Below, piece by piece: positions 42,901-54,900 of a DNA stretch of 64,000 nucleotides (positions are counted from its first letter, which is position 1; each line of letters begins with the position of its first letter). Source of the stretch: Glandiceps talaboti (lineage: Eukaryota; Hemichordata; Enteropneusta; Spengelidae); the NCBI RefSeq assembly GCF_964340395.1, contig NC_135556.1, positions 4,087,501 through 4,151,500 of the forward strand, read 5' to 3'. Position numbers and translations under genes: made by a program. Under the pieces are notes generated by a model, which did no database searches, was not told the DNA's origin, and saw nothing but the letters and a program-made list of their open reading frames with translations.

Positions 42901-45900
42901 GCCTAGCCTACAAAGAAAATTTCGCAACAATGTATCAATAATGTTGACCTATACATTGACCTCTATATAATTAGTGTACAGTGAGGGCGCGCCACTCAAC
43001 AAAACCTTGACAATTTTCCCGTAGTGATTAAAGGAATGTGAAATAGTCTACATGCAAGAGTAGACAGACCGCCTTGTAAACTCGTGGTGGGAAAGAAGGA
43101 AGTTGAACACGCACATGCCATATCCCGGGTATGTAGGGGATCACGAAAGCCAAGTGAAGTCGAGGATGGCAAGCTTTCCTGTGCTGAGAATAGGAGGCGG
43201 GCATATGAACAACATTTTTGACAACTAACTTTCATTGGGACTTGAAAAAATCACAGATATAGAGCTAAATTTCTTGCATAAATCATGAAATTGCAAGACT
43301 ATACCCTTACAGAAGGCATTCAGTTTAAATCTGGTTAATAGTCTGTAAAAGTTACATTTATGCTGGGTGTGATGTGAGACCATTACCTACAGTCTCAATG
43401 GTATCATAACTTGTTTGACTTTATCATACCTCTGTGAAAATTGTCAAAATTTGCAGAAACAATAGAGCATATAGTTGTTTTAATTGTATACATGCAAAGG
43501 TCATCTGTAAATGTAAATGTTGGAGGAAGATCTCTTCAACACCCTCAAAACTTTGCCTGATTTTGGGTGATCCAGCGGAACGAGTCATCTTAAATTTTCT
43601 TTGTTTAATAGTGCGTACCTAGTATATATTTCAAAGTTTTCTGATCCAATACCATCTTCACAGTTTTTGTTTTACTTCTAAGAAATTATATGAAACCAAA
43701 ATTGTATCTTGCAAGAATTAATGACAATCTAGATGTTCAACTCAGCAAGTGGTCTCCATTTAATGACTTGCCAAACTGATGAATTTATTTTGGTCAAATT
43801 TGATTACCCAAAAAATCTCTTTTTGTGTATGTATTCTGTGTACTTGAATCATTTATTGTATGTGCCTTTGTATATAAAGCAATAAACAGAGTTTCTTTTA
43901 AACAGAGTCAACTGTAGCCGTTCTAAAATACTCCATCATAATGTGATATTAATCCTGGACCATAATATATCTTGACAACAATATGCAACGAACTTTGAAG
44001 TATCATGATGATTTCCCTAGACATTACTGCTCTCTATTTGCTTGTAAATATTGTATCACGTTTTTACGACAGGAAATCTAATGCCAGGAAATATGAAAAT
44101 TTAGAATGTAGTTGAGATTTTGTACATCATCTACAACTTGACACGTCACTGTTTATTGTCTTTCGAAGAGTCGGCAGTGTTTACACCCCTACTGTTATTA
44201 GTACGACTATGATTTCGAAGAAAAGAATAATTAAATAATAACCGTTAGAATAATATTGAGTACATTTTACTGAACTTACATTCACCCAACCTTTCCTATT
44301 TTCTGCGTCAACGTTCGTAATGAATGAAGTTATTAGAAATGTACATCTCAGATGTTTAATCTAGCATGACCATGATCATGATCATGGGCTATGCATCCAT
44401 GTAATTAGTAAGATTAAAATTGTATACGGTCACGTTGTTATTTCGGCGTGTTGAGTATAAGTAATTGTTTGGTCTTGGAAACCTTGAAGTTTCTTTAATT
44501 CAACAAATTTCATGTAACCAAACTTACAAAATATAAAGTATATTTGTCGGCGATTACATAATTTATATCCATCATTTTGAACATCATTTCTTGGGATTGA
44601 TGGTTGCTTAAAGTTATACACTGTCAAGTTACGTGAAAAGAGTTCAGAGAATATGTTAAAGAATGACGACAAACCTAAAGACATTTGTGAACCGATAGTG
44701 TGTTGAGATATATGTTACACCATCATAAAAGACAAAGGTGTTTTCTCGAATACTTGAAACGCGTGTCTTGAGTGTAAAACTACATTATAGCCTTTCAGCG
44801 ATAGTTTAAGATTGGTTTGATTTACTTTGTTTTAAAGTCTGAAACCGTAGACAAGTCTCCATTGAAGTCACTTACTGTGTATATTTTATCTATTCATATC
44901 TACATGCCTGCCTTGCCCTCGTGTCCTAGAGAAAGCAAGGTTTGATCATTGCCGTCAAAAGAACGGCATGGAAAATGTTGACACCCAAGGATTTCAGTCA
45001 AAATCGAATAAATGTCATTTTAATCAAGCTAGTCTATTACTCAATCACAAAGCCAGCTATGTTCAGAAAATCACAACCGTGGCCAGGAGATTTGACAAGT
45101 TTATTTTAGTATTTCTATCATATCTCTCGGCCTAATAACGACACTTCAGGCTGAAACACTTCACTCAAGAGAGGCATTCGTTTTGAATACTTCTGATTTA
45201 TTATGGTTTGGATCGTCAGATTTATGTGGATGTGCTATGTCACAAAACACGCTCCTTAATACTCGGTACATCATTCAATAGCAAAATCAACATGGTGACT
45301 TTTTCAAGCACGTTTCCATACAAGGTGTTCATTTGAGACAATACCCAGTGACTACTTGTTAGGTTTCTACAGAAAAAAACCCACACATACAAGAACGGAT
45401 ATTATTCATGCAGTGATTGTGAAATCACACTCGTATTAACTACGCAAAACATGTTGGCTTGAAGCTAAAGTGCATAGTCGTTCGCAATAGTGAAGTTACG
45501 AAAGAAATATGATATTGAAGCCTTGGTTGTTATCGATTAATGTGTTAAAATTAAATAATCAGTCTAAATATAACGAGTCCATACAATCATGTTTAATTTA
45601 TCAACATAATATCAATTATATTCTTTGGTTTCCCATCATGATATGCAGCTGTCTATTTTTATACATTCCAAAGAATATTTACATAATGTAACACGAAAGC
45701 TAGTTTGAATCAATTAGAATAATTTTAAAAGGCCATAATACAGTTATTTGGGCGGGAATTTAGCCTGTTTTCCATTTTGTGTATTGAAATGCATGTGATA
45801 AAGGTAAACTTAATAAAGTGAGATGTATGTAGTGCATATACAGCCATACCATTAATGAATAGTATACTTATAGTTACCAACAATTCAATGAATTTATCTG

Positions 45901-48900
45901 AATAGTAAATTTAACAATATACTTTAGTATTATTAAAGATAGAGAGTTGATGAAAACTACTGAGTGGAAATTTATATATACGGTACATAGAAAAGATATA
46001 TTACACCTCAGTAAGTGAAGCGAGAATACATAGTGATTCCTCATGCATTTTGGTTGAAATGTTGCGGATCGTGTATCAGTAATGGCAGCTTAAAGGAAAA
46101 ATGTATTTTTTTTCCAAACAAGTTTAAAAAAAAGTATATGGCATGCACTGAGTATTGAGCAGACTGTGTTTCCAATTTTCATGATTCTTAAATTGTATTT
46201 GCTAGACAGTATATGTTCTATTTACTGTCTGTCTACTAGAGTGATTTCGATTCAATTTATGGGGGATTTACTTTCTTCTTTATTGACGGCAAGGTTTAAA
46301 TGTAGACTATTTCCCAGGTCTTAGTAAAATCGTGCACGTACGTGACCACATAGATTTTAAGCACGATATTTCTGCCTCCGGAAAGTGATTTCTGTGAATT
46401 CATTTACCGAGTAAACATTAAAATAGTTCTTGCACCGTAACAAGGTGACTATAGATGGCAATCATTGTAGGTATGGTGATTTGATTGGTACACCTAATAG
46501 TAAATTCTAGAACCTGGGAATGTCTGAGTTAACAAATAAAGATAGAGAGTCTTCAACAGTCGACAAGGAAGGCAGACACATGCTTGTTTATATCGTCGTT
46601 TATAATATGGAGACTAAAATAAATGGATGATGTATTTGTATCTTTTTTATTTAAGCATTTCAACATTTTATCCCAATTAAATATTCTTACACACTTACAG
46701 CCTAAACTTATAGTTTTTCAAAAGTCCTAATATTTACATATTTACATGTCGATGCATATAATTTGTCACTGAATTATAGAATGTCGTCTGCCAGGTTTTG
46801 GTGTGTGAAATGTAACAGTCGTTGACGTCTCCTCAATGTAGAGAAACTGTGAACCTTCTCTCAACTTTGCCAATAGTACTAATTAAAGCAAGTGTGTACA
46901 TATATTGCAATTTCTTTCTGTCCCTCTCCTGAAATCATTACATTGTAGGCAAATATATAACAGTAGCCACAACAGTAATTCTATGATTCATAAAATATTG
47001 TTGAAAGGTTAGGCACATTTATCGACTTTATCGTTACACTACTTTTTCTGATCGTAGGTTTGGTCAAAGATTCTAATTGATTATCCCTTATATGGTCAGC
47101 TTACATCGTCTTAGATTACGTAAAGACGAACGTTTCAATCGTGGGGAAGGAAATAAACAGAAGAAAAACAGAGACATTTCTAAGCTATCATTCTGAATGT
47201 ACCCTGGCACTCATTCATTTTCAATTTCTCAATAGATTCAAGCACTCATAATATGGAATAGCTACATTTAATTTTTAACAGCTGGAATATTTCGGCAAAA
47301 ATATATAGTTTACTTCGAATGGAAAAACATGTTTTTCCAAGTTGTGTTTCTGATTCATCTAAAGTAAATGAATGTATGAATATTACTCGAATAAGTAACT
47401 ATTCTATTCTTCCCTGTTACAGGCACAAATTCTACATGATCAAAATGAAACGGACTTTACTCCAGACATTACTCCAGTCATGTTGGCTGCGCACAAAAAC
47501 AATTATGAAATCCTACGAATGCTGATAGAACGAGGGGCTTCCATTCCAGAGCCACATGCAGTGAAATGTGGATGTAATGACTGCAAAAGCAGCATGAAAC
47601 ATGACGGACTTCGTCATTCACGAACAAGATTAAATATTTACAAGGCTCTATGCAGCCCGTCACTCATTGTTCTTACTTGTGAGGACCCCATACTAACTGC
47701 ATTTGAACTGAGTTCCGAGCTTCGAAGATTAGCTACTCTGGAGAACGAATTCAAGGGAGATTACGAGGGCTTAGTGGATACTTGTAAGACTTTTTCCGAG
47801 GATCTGCTCGACCAGACACGAGGTTCGAGAGAATTGGAAGTAATCCTCAATCGGGATGAAACATCTCCGACTGGCTATGAACGTTTGAGTCGATTAAAAT
47901 TAGCATTACGGTATCGACAGAAAGCTGTGAGTATAGCATTCCTTAAACGTTCATCTAAAAGATAAGTAGATCTCCTGGGAAAAGACACGATTTGTACTAA
48001 ATGTGTCGATCTTGACCTATCATGACTGAAAAGTAAAGATTCATTTAGATTTGTGGATTAGAAAATGTCGGCACCTGTGTTCTCCATTTGATTCCTGTCA
48101 AGCATTGATAAAATATTCAATAAGTCACTGATGACAATTTTAAAACTCAAGGATACTTGCATACTTCAGAATCAGTTTCGGTACGCTATGGCGTTTTATA
48201 ATTTTTGGCAATCAGTAGATTACTTCAGAAATGACTGCAAAGAAAGTGATGTCCATTCTACGGACCCCTTCTTTTGCTGCTCAGAAAAGGGGTTAATCCC
48301 CTAACTGTAAGCTTATGACGCCATCTCGTGACGATTGTAGAGAAATGCACCACTGTCACTGCAACTGAAATGTCGTAATGTTTTGACTTCAATAAATGGT
48401 GCTAAGCATCATGCACCGTTAATTCTCTTATTCTGTTCATATGTTATTCTTCTTGATAACTCTGCAAATCCTTGGTACAAACGAATGTATATAATAAGTA
48501 CATACATACTTACATACATACATACATACATACATACATGCATACATACATACATACATACATACATACAGTCAGACAGACAGACAGACACACACACATA
48601 CACACACACACACATACATACATACATACATACATACATACATACACACACACACATACATACATACATACATACATACATACATACATACATACATACA
48701 TTTTTAACATTAACTTTATTTAATTCGATAAATTGTTGACTTACATTGCTATTAAAAAGATTTCAAACTTAAACACGACTTTAATCAATCGGAAGACTGT
48801 TCCAAATGTTCAAACCATTGAAGGTTAAAACTTCTCTTAAAAATCTGTGCAGTGTGCTTGGGTACAAATCATTCCTAGGTGTTGACCTCGTTTGATAGCT

Positions 48901-51900
48901 ATGCAAATCGTTCAAAACTTTATACATTAATACTGATTCATTATAAATTACTTTCTGTCTAAAAGTAAGCCTTTTCAGAGATTTAAAAAGAGGCGCACAT
49001 GGTGTCATAATCTAAAATTGTTCTAGCTAAATGTTTCTGAAGTGTTTCTGAACGATTTAAAAGGACACTGGAGCAATTATATCGCAGAGTCAAACAATAA
49101 TCAAAATGCGGTAAGATAAAACATTTGTAGAATGTCATTCTGGATTTGAAGGTTAAAAACTGTGTTATACGTTCAAAATATAAAAAGTGTGAAAGCTACT
49201 TTACTGGTCACATTGCTAATATGTTTTCAGAGCTTAGAAGGCCATCAATGAATATTCCCAATAACTTATAAGGTGAAACACATTCCAGCTGGTCATTTCC
49301 ACACATAAGTTTAATACATTTGTTCTATTTTGACTTTCGCTGTGAAGTTCCAATTAGCATAATTTTTTTCTTTAGTGGATTTATACACTTTCTGTACATC
49401 ACACCAATTCATTAGTGAATTCTTATCATGATTAAGTTTTGTCTCAATAATTTGTATGTCAGGACGTAATACCTGGTACTGCTAGCATTATCAATATACA
49501 TGTACATATTGGTGTTCTCAGAGGAAGGCCACTGATGAAAACTACTGTATTTAAAAAAGGGGACGGACCTAAAATGGACCCTTGAGACACACCTACATTT
49601 ACTGGACAAGAAGCACTACGTATTCCATTAAAGATACAATCTGAAATCTGTCGTTCAGATAAGATTTAAAGAATAATTATGTTGTCTCAGAACAGCCATT
49701 AAGATTCAATTTTTGAATTGTTGTGATTGACAAGGTTAATGACCTTTCTTAAACCAGCAAGTAGGACACCTATAAAATCGCCATTGTCAATTGCATGATA
49801 CCAAGAATTTTTTTGTTTTAGTTAAGGCTGGTTGACAAGAATGAAATTTCTTAAAGTCAGCCAAATTGTTTTATTTATTGATTGAAAATATTATGTGAAC
49901 ATAGGAAATCATAAAAAGTGAGTATGCAAATGTTTTTCGAGAAGTTTAGATAAAACTGACAATACAGAACTTGGTCTGCAATTGGAAACATTGACTGTAG
50001 GCTGTAGCACCGTTTTTAAAACAAAGGTGTCACCATAGTAGATTGTAACTGCACAGTTTAGGAGTGTGGTGAGACTTAGTGTAAATTGAAGTGCACCACT
50101 TTTAAAAAGTCGTGCACTTACACCATCTAAACCTACAGGTCGTCTGAAAAATACTTCAATACAAAATGTTTCAATGTGTCAGAAATACTGAAAGTGCAGT
50201 TGTTATTTTGTTTCATGAATTCAGAAGAAAGGTTTATGAAGAAGTTATTAAAGGCATTTGCAATTTATATGTTGTCCGATATTTTTTCAATACTATCCTT
50301 AGTAACAAATGCTGAGTTGTGAGATTTAGAATTAGGAACCAGGTGTTTGAAAAATATCCAGAAGTCGGTAGTCGTTTTCTACAACATAATAATAATTTGC
50401 GAATTAATAATATGCCTTTTGTCCAGAGAGCTCAAAGCGCTCACAATTATTACCATGACACGGCCATTTATACTTCCTGACTTCCCTTTCAGCATACAAT
50501 CTATTGCAGCCTCTATTCTATCAGGTCCCAAATTATACAGCTGGGTTGACAGATCTTGAGGCACAATCGTGGTACAAATTAAATCTTGCACAAGGACATT
50601 AGCCATTCGGACAAAAACGGCAGTGACGTACGATGGGGCTGGGTTCGAACGTGCAACCTGTAGATTCCAAGCCATGCCTGACTTGGCAATACATATATGT
50701 CTTGTGCTGTCCTTGCAGTTGACAATTGTTAATTACCCCGGATATAAACTATGACAGTTGTATATATTCTCCAGATGTCATGGCTATCAAACCCTTGGGA
50801 TAGTGCATGGGATAGTCACCGACCTGTCAATTTCAACTTGGTGATGACAAGTTCACCCAAAGGTAGTGAAATGCGATAATACACGAGTTTCACAGGTTTT
50901 ACACATACATACATACATACATACATACATACATACATACATACATACATACATACACACACACATACATACACACACACATACATACATACATACATAC
51001 ATACATACATACATACATACATACACACACATACACACACACGCACATACATACATGCGTGCACACATCTCTCGTACACGATGTATGTTTGTATATTTTT
51101 TTGTCGAGGGTTAATAGAACATCATATATCCGCTGTTTAATTCTTAGTGTGTTTGTCTTTCATTTTCAGTTTGTTGCCCATCCGAATTGCCAGCAACTAT
51201 TAGCGGAATTGTGGTACCAAGGTCTTCCAGGCTGGCGACGGTACCACATGTTCTTGAAAGCTCTAATTATAATATGCATCGGGATGACATTTCCTCTGCT
51301 GTCAGTATGCTACCTCGTAGCCCCATGTTCAAAATTAGGCAAACTTTCTCGTCTTCCATTTCTTAAATTTCTTTGCCATTGTGCCTCGGACTTTATGTTC
51401 ATAGTCTTACTTGTATTAGCCTCGCAACAAATGGAATCCTTTAAGGAACGCAAAAATATACGGGCGCCTCCACCGACACAAGTGGAAATAGTCATCATTA
51501 TTTACATTGCTGGTGAGTATTTAATCTCTGAACATATACAGTGACATGAATGATATTATCCAAGAATCCTCATTTAGAAAAAAAAGTATTCTTATTACTG
51601 ATATTAAAATTTATTCCTGTAAATTTGGCAAGGCCCTAAGTGATATTATAGTTCTATATGACACTACATATCGTCGTGTATGTATGGTTAGTGAATAGAG
51701 AGATGTCCCCCCTGACGTGGTTTTTGGATATAAGTGATATTATAGTTCATAAAAAAGTTGTGCGTGTTCTTACGTCAAGCCCATTTCGACACCATAAGGT
51801 TTATGTACCCAAAGCGTCACATACTGTGTTTTAATTCTTGGTAGGTACTGTAGTATTCTGAATTACCAAACACATTGAATACCATATCATAAGATATACG

Positions 51901-54900
51901 AACAAAAAGGTAATTTAAAACCCTTAATGTGAAGACTAATAACATTTCATCTATTCAAAACAGGTACATGTACATGTACATGTATTCAATTTAATTGGCA
52001 GGAATGATCATTTTTAGTACTTCTACCTGCGTACGTGTACGACTATTATGTACGAGCGTGAGCAGGGCAATACAAACTTTTCATCATTTATAACACCTTA
52101 TTACACCCATGTAAAGTGTCCGTCAGGTCACGTATTGTAAATGATGGGTCAATATAACGCCAAAGACTAAAATTATACTGTCGAAAATTCAGGTAACAAT
52201 GTTAAAGTATTGAATATTTGATTACCAACACAGATTAATCATATAGAATACTTTGCATGTTTGTATTTGGTAATCAAGCTGAATTTGTCTTGGTACAGGT
52301 TACATATGGGCTGAAATCAAGCAACTCTGGGATAAAGGTGTACATGAATATATTAAAGATTGGTGGAATCTACTAGATTTTATCATCAACAGTATGTACA
52401 TTGCAACTATTGGGTTAAGAGTCACAGCATATGTACAGGTTAGTATATCATCAAAGTATAACGTGTATTGCTATTAGTCTAGGAAGAAGAACATAGGACA
52501 GATCTTATGTGGATCTGTTTCACAAGTAGAGGGGTGTTTCAGTATCGACTGTCCGTATGATGTTTGCTGTCTGGAAGTACAAGAAATATTTTACTTCGTG
52601 CTAGGTGGTCCAATTATACATATCTTGACATATAGTGTCTGGGGTTGAAATTAAACAACTTTACACTCTGTCCCTTATTGGAGTGTTTTCATTTATGCCA
52701 TGATCAAGCCAAATTATTGTCTTTGTCGTTTTGCGTCACGGTAGCACGTCTTGGTCACGTGTTCTGTGGTTCTTAACACGTTCAAAATCGCCATGATTAT
52801 TTTCCCGATTTTCAGTAATTACTCTTGAGGAGGTATAATTATAATTCCCCGGCTGCAGTATTTTTTTCATTCGTTCGGAAAATACTCTTGATCTACGAAT
52901 TTGTCACTGCTCGTCTAGCGACTCGTAATGACATTGCTTTGGTCATTACTTTAAGAATATTGATATAGAGGCAGAATATCGAATAATATATAACTGTTTC
53001 CAGTAACTGTCTCCCAGTCTTCTTAAATAGAAAATAACACATTTATAATATGAAGGACATTTTTTTAATATTATAGTTAGCGATTTCCAATGCATTCCGT
53101 TTTCGAGTTTACTAACTTCAACTTACATCTTTTTCTGTCACCACCTCCGCCGCCACCACCACCGCCACCATTACCACCACCACCACCACCACCACCACCA
53201 CCACCACCACCACCTAGCGCGTTCATTTTACTGATATCTTTTTAAACATACGATAAGAAATCATTTTATAATTCGAAATGTGACCTTTCAAACAGGTACA
53301 CATCTATGAGACGGGACCAGCTAAGTTGGCAAGGAGTCTTTGGCATGCTTGGGATCCAACCTTAGTGGCCGAGGCGGTTTTTGCTGTGGCAAATATATTC
53401 AGGTATGTACAAACTTTATAGCATGACCTGGTCAGTAATGTGAACATGGAGACGACTTTCATGTTGTAACATACGCAGAATATAGGTGTGTCTCAGTGTT
53501 ATAGCGCCTTCAGTAAACACAAGGAGGGGGTTCATGGCAATCAAGGGTGGCCTATGCGACCCTTCCATTTTCTAAAACAAAGAAAGAGAAACTAAAACAA
53601 GAACATGACATGACACCCCCTTCAAATATTTGAAAAACGTACTAGGTTAAAATGCCGTCAGAAGTGAAAATGGACCAAAATTAGATATTCAATTGTAAAG
53701 GCTGTATCCCACGTCACTACTACCACCTCTGTGAATCCGTGTGGAGACGCTACATGAATTAATTCATATGCTTTCATCTAATATTGGCAGAGATACCAGA
53801 CCTCCCAAAACTAGACCCGTGCACTACCGACATTACACGAGGTGAACATACCCGCGTCATGAAATTATCCTCAATGTTTCACCAAATTGTTTTCCCTTCT
53901 CAAATCTATACTCACTCCTCTCCTAACATCACAACTAACATCTTTGATTGCATGGTTTTCAGCAGCGATTTGACTGATGTGAGCTGTTAACAAAAATTGT
54001 TGTTTATATTAGAGATGTTAGTAATTTGTGTGTGGACTTTATGACAACACTGATGTCAAAACTCAATAAGTAACAGTGACAGTGGTGGGACGTACAGTGA
54101 CAGTGGTGGGATGTAGAGTGACAGTGGTGGGATGTACAGTGACAGTGGTGGGACGTACCGTGACAGTGGTGGGACGTACAGTGACAGTGGTGGGACGTAC
54201 AGTGACAGTGGTGGGACGTACAGTGACAGTGGTGGGATGTACAGTGACAGTGGTGGGATGTACAGTGACAGTGGTGGGATGTACAGTGACAGTGGTGGGA
54301 TGTACAGTGACAGTGGTGGGATGTACAGTGACAGTGGTGGGATGTACAGTGACAGTGGTGGGATGTGCAGTGACAGTGGTGGGATGTACAGTGACAGTGG
54401 TGGGATGTACAGTGACAGTGGTGGGATGTACAGTGACAGTGGTGGGATGTACAGTGACAGTGGTGGGATGTACAGTGACAGTGGTGGGATGTACCGTGAC
54501 AGTGGTGGGATGTACAGTGACAGTGGTGGGACGTACAGTGACAGTGGTGGGATGTACAGTGACAGTGGTGGGATGTACAGTGACAGCTGTGGGACGTACA
54601 GTGACAGTGGTGGGACGTACAGTGACAGTGGTGGGATGTACAGTGACAGTGGTGGGATGTACAGTGACAGTGGTGGGATGTACAGTGACAGTGGTGGGAT
54701 GTACAGTGACAGTGATGTGATGTACAGTGACAATGGTGGGGTGTACAGTGACAGTGGTGGGACGTACAGTGACAGTGGTGGGATGTACAGTGACAGTGGT
54801 GGGATGTACAGTGACAATGGTGGGGTGTACAGTGACAGTGGTGGGACGTACAGTGACAGTGATGTGATGTACAGTGACAGTGGTGGGATGTACAGTGACA

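Larger units (their letters stand above)
36971..47422 (+). other. TRPC intron 1 (10.5 kb)
   Basis: Donor GTAAGT, acceptor CCCTGTTACAG. It contains the 44-bp minisatellite (about 38600-40080), a short poly-C run (about 40267-40277), a 16-bp inverted repeat (41128/41236) and a small GT run near 42180. Nothing else was recognised apart from a possible protein-like fragment near 43060-43210. First introns often carry regulatory elements, but no specific one can be named here. Confidence 0.85.
47927..51169 (+). other. TRPC intron 2 (3.2 kb) filled by transposon remains
   Basis: Donor GTGAGT; acceptor TTTCATTTTCAG with a good pyrimidine tract. From left to right it holds about 480 bp without recognised features, a CATA/CA microsatellite (48499-48701), a decayed minus-strand LINE (48720-50385), a minus-strand SINE (50390-50682) and another CATA microsatellite (50901-51056). 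Both transposons lie antisense to the channel gene. Confidence 0.85.
52439..53295 (+). other. TRPC intron 4
   Basis: 857 bp. Holds a copy of the dispersed repeat (52715-52960) and a CCA microsatellite (53139-53214) about 80 bp before the exon 5 acceptor. Confidence 0.8.

Noticed and set aside
44365-44395. CATGATCATGATCATG palindrome as a regulatory site
   Set aside because: A short self-complementary repeat with no context to support a binding site.
50635-50660. GGTTCGAAC considered as a tRNA gene B box
   Set aside because: It lies in a SINE copy and no cloverleaf can be folded; the A-box part is missing.
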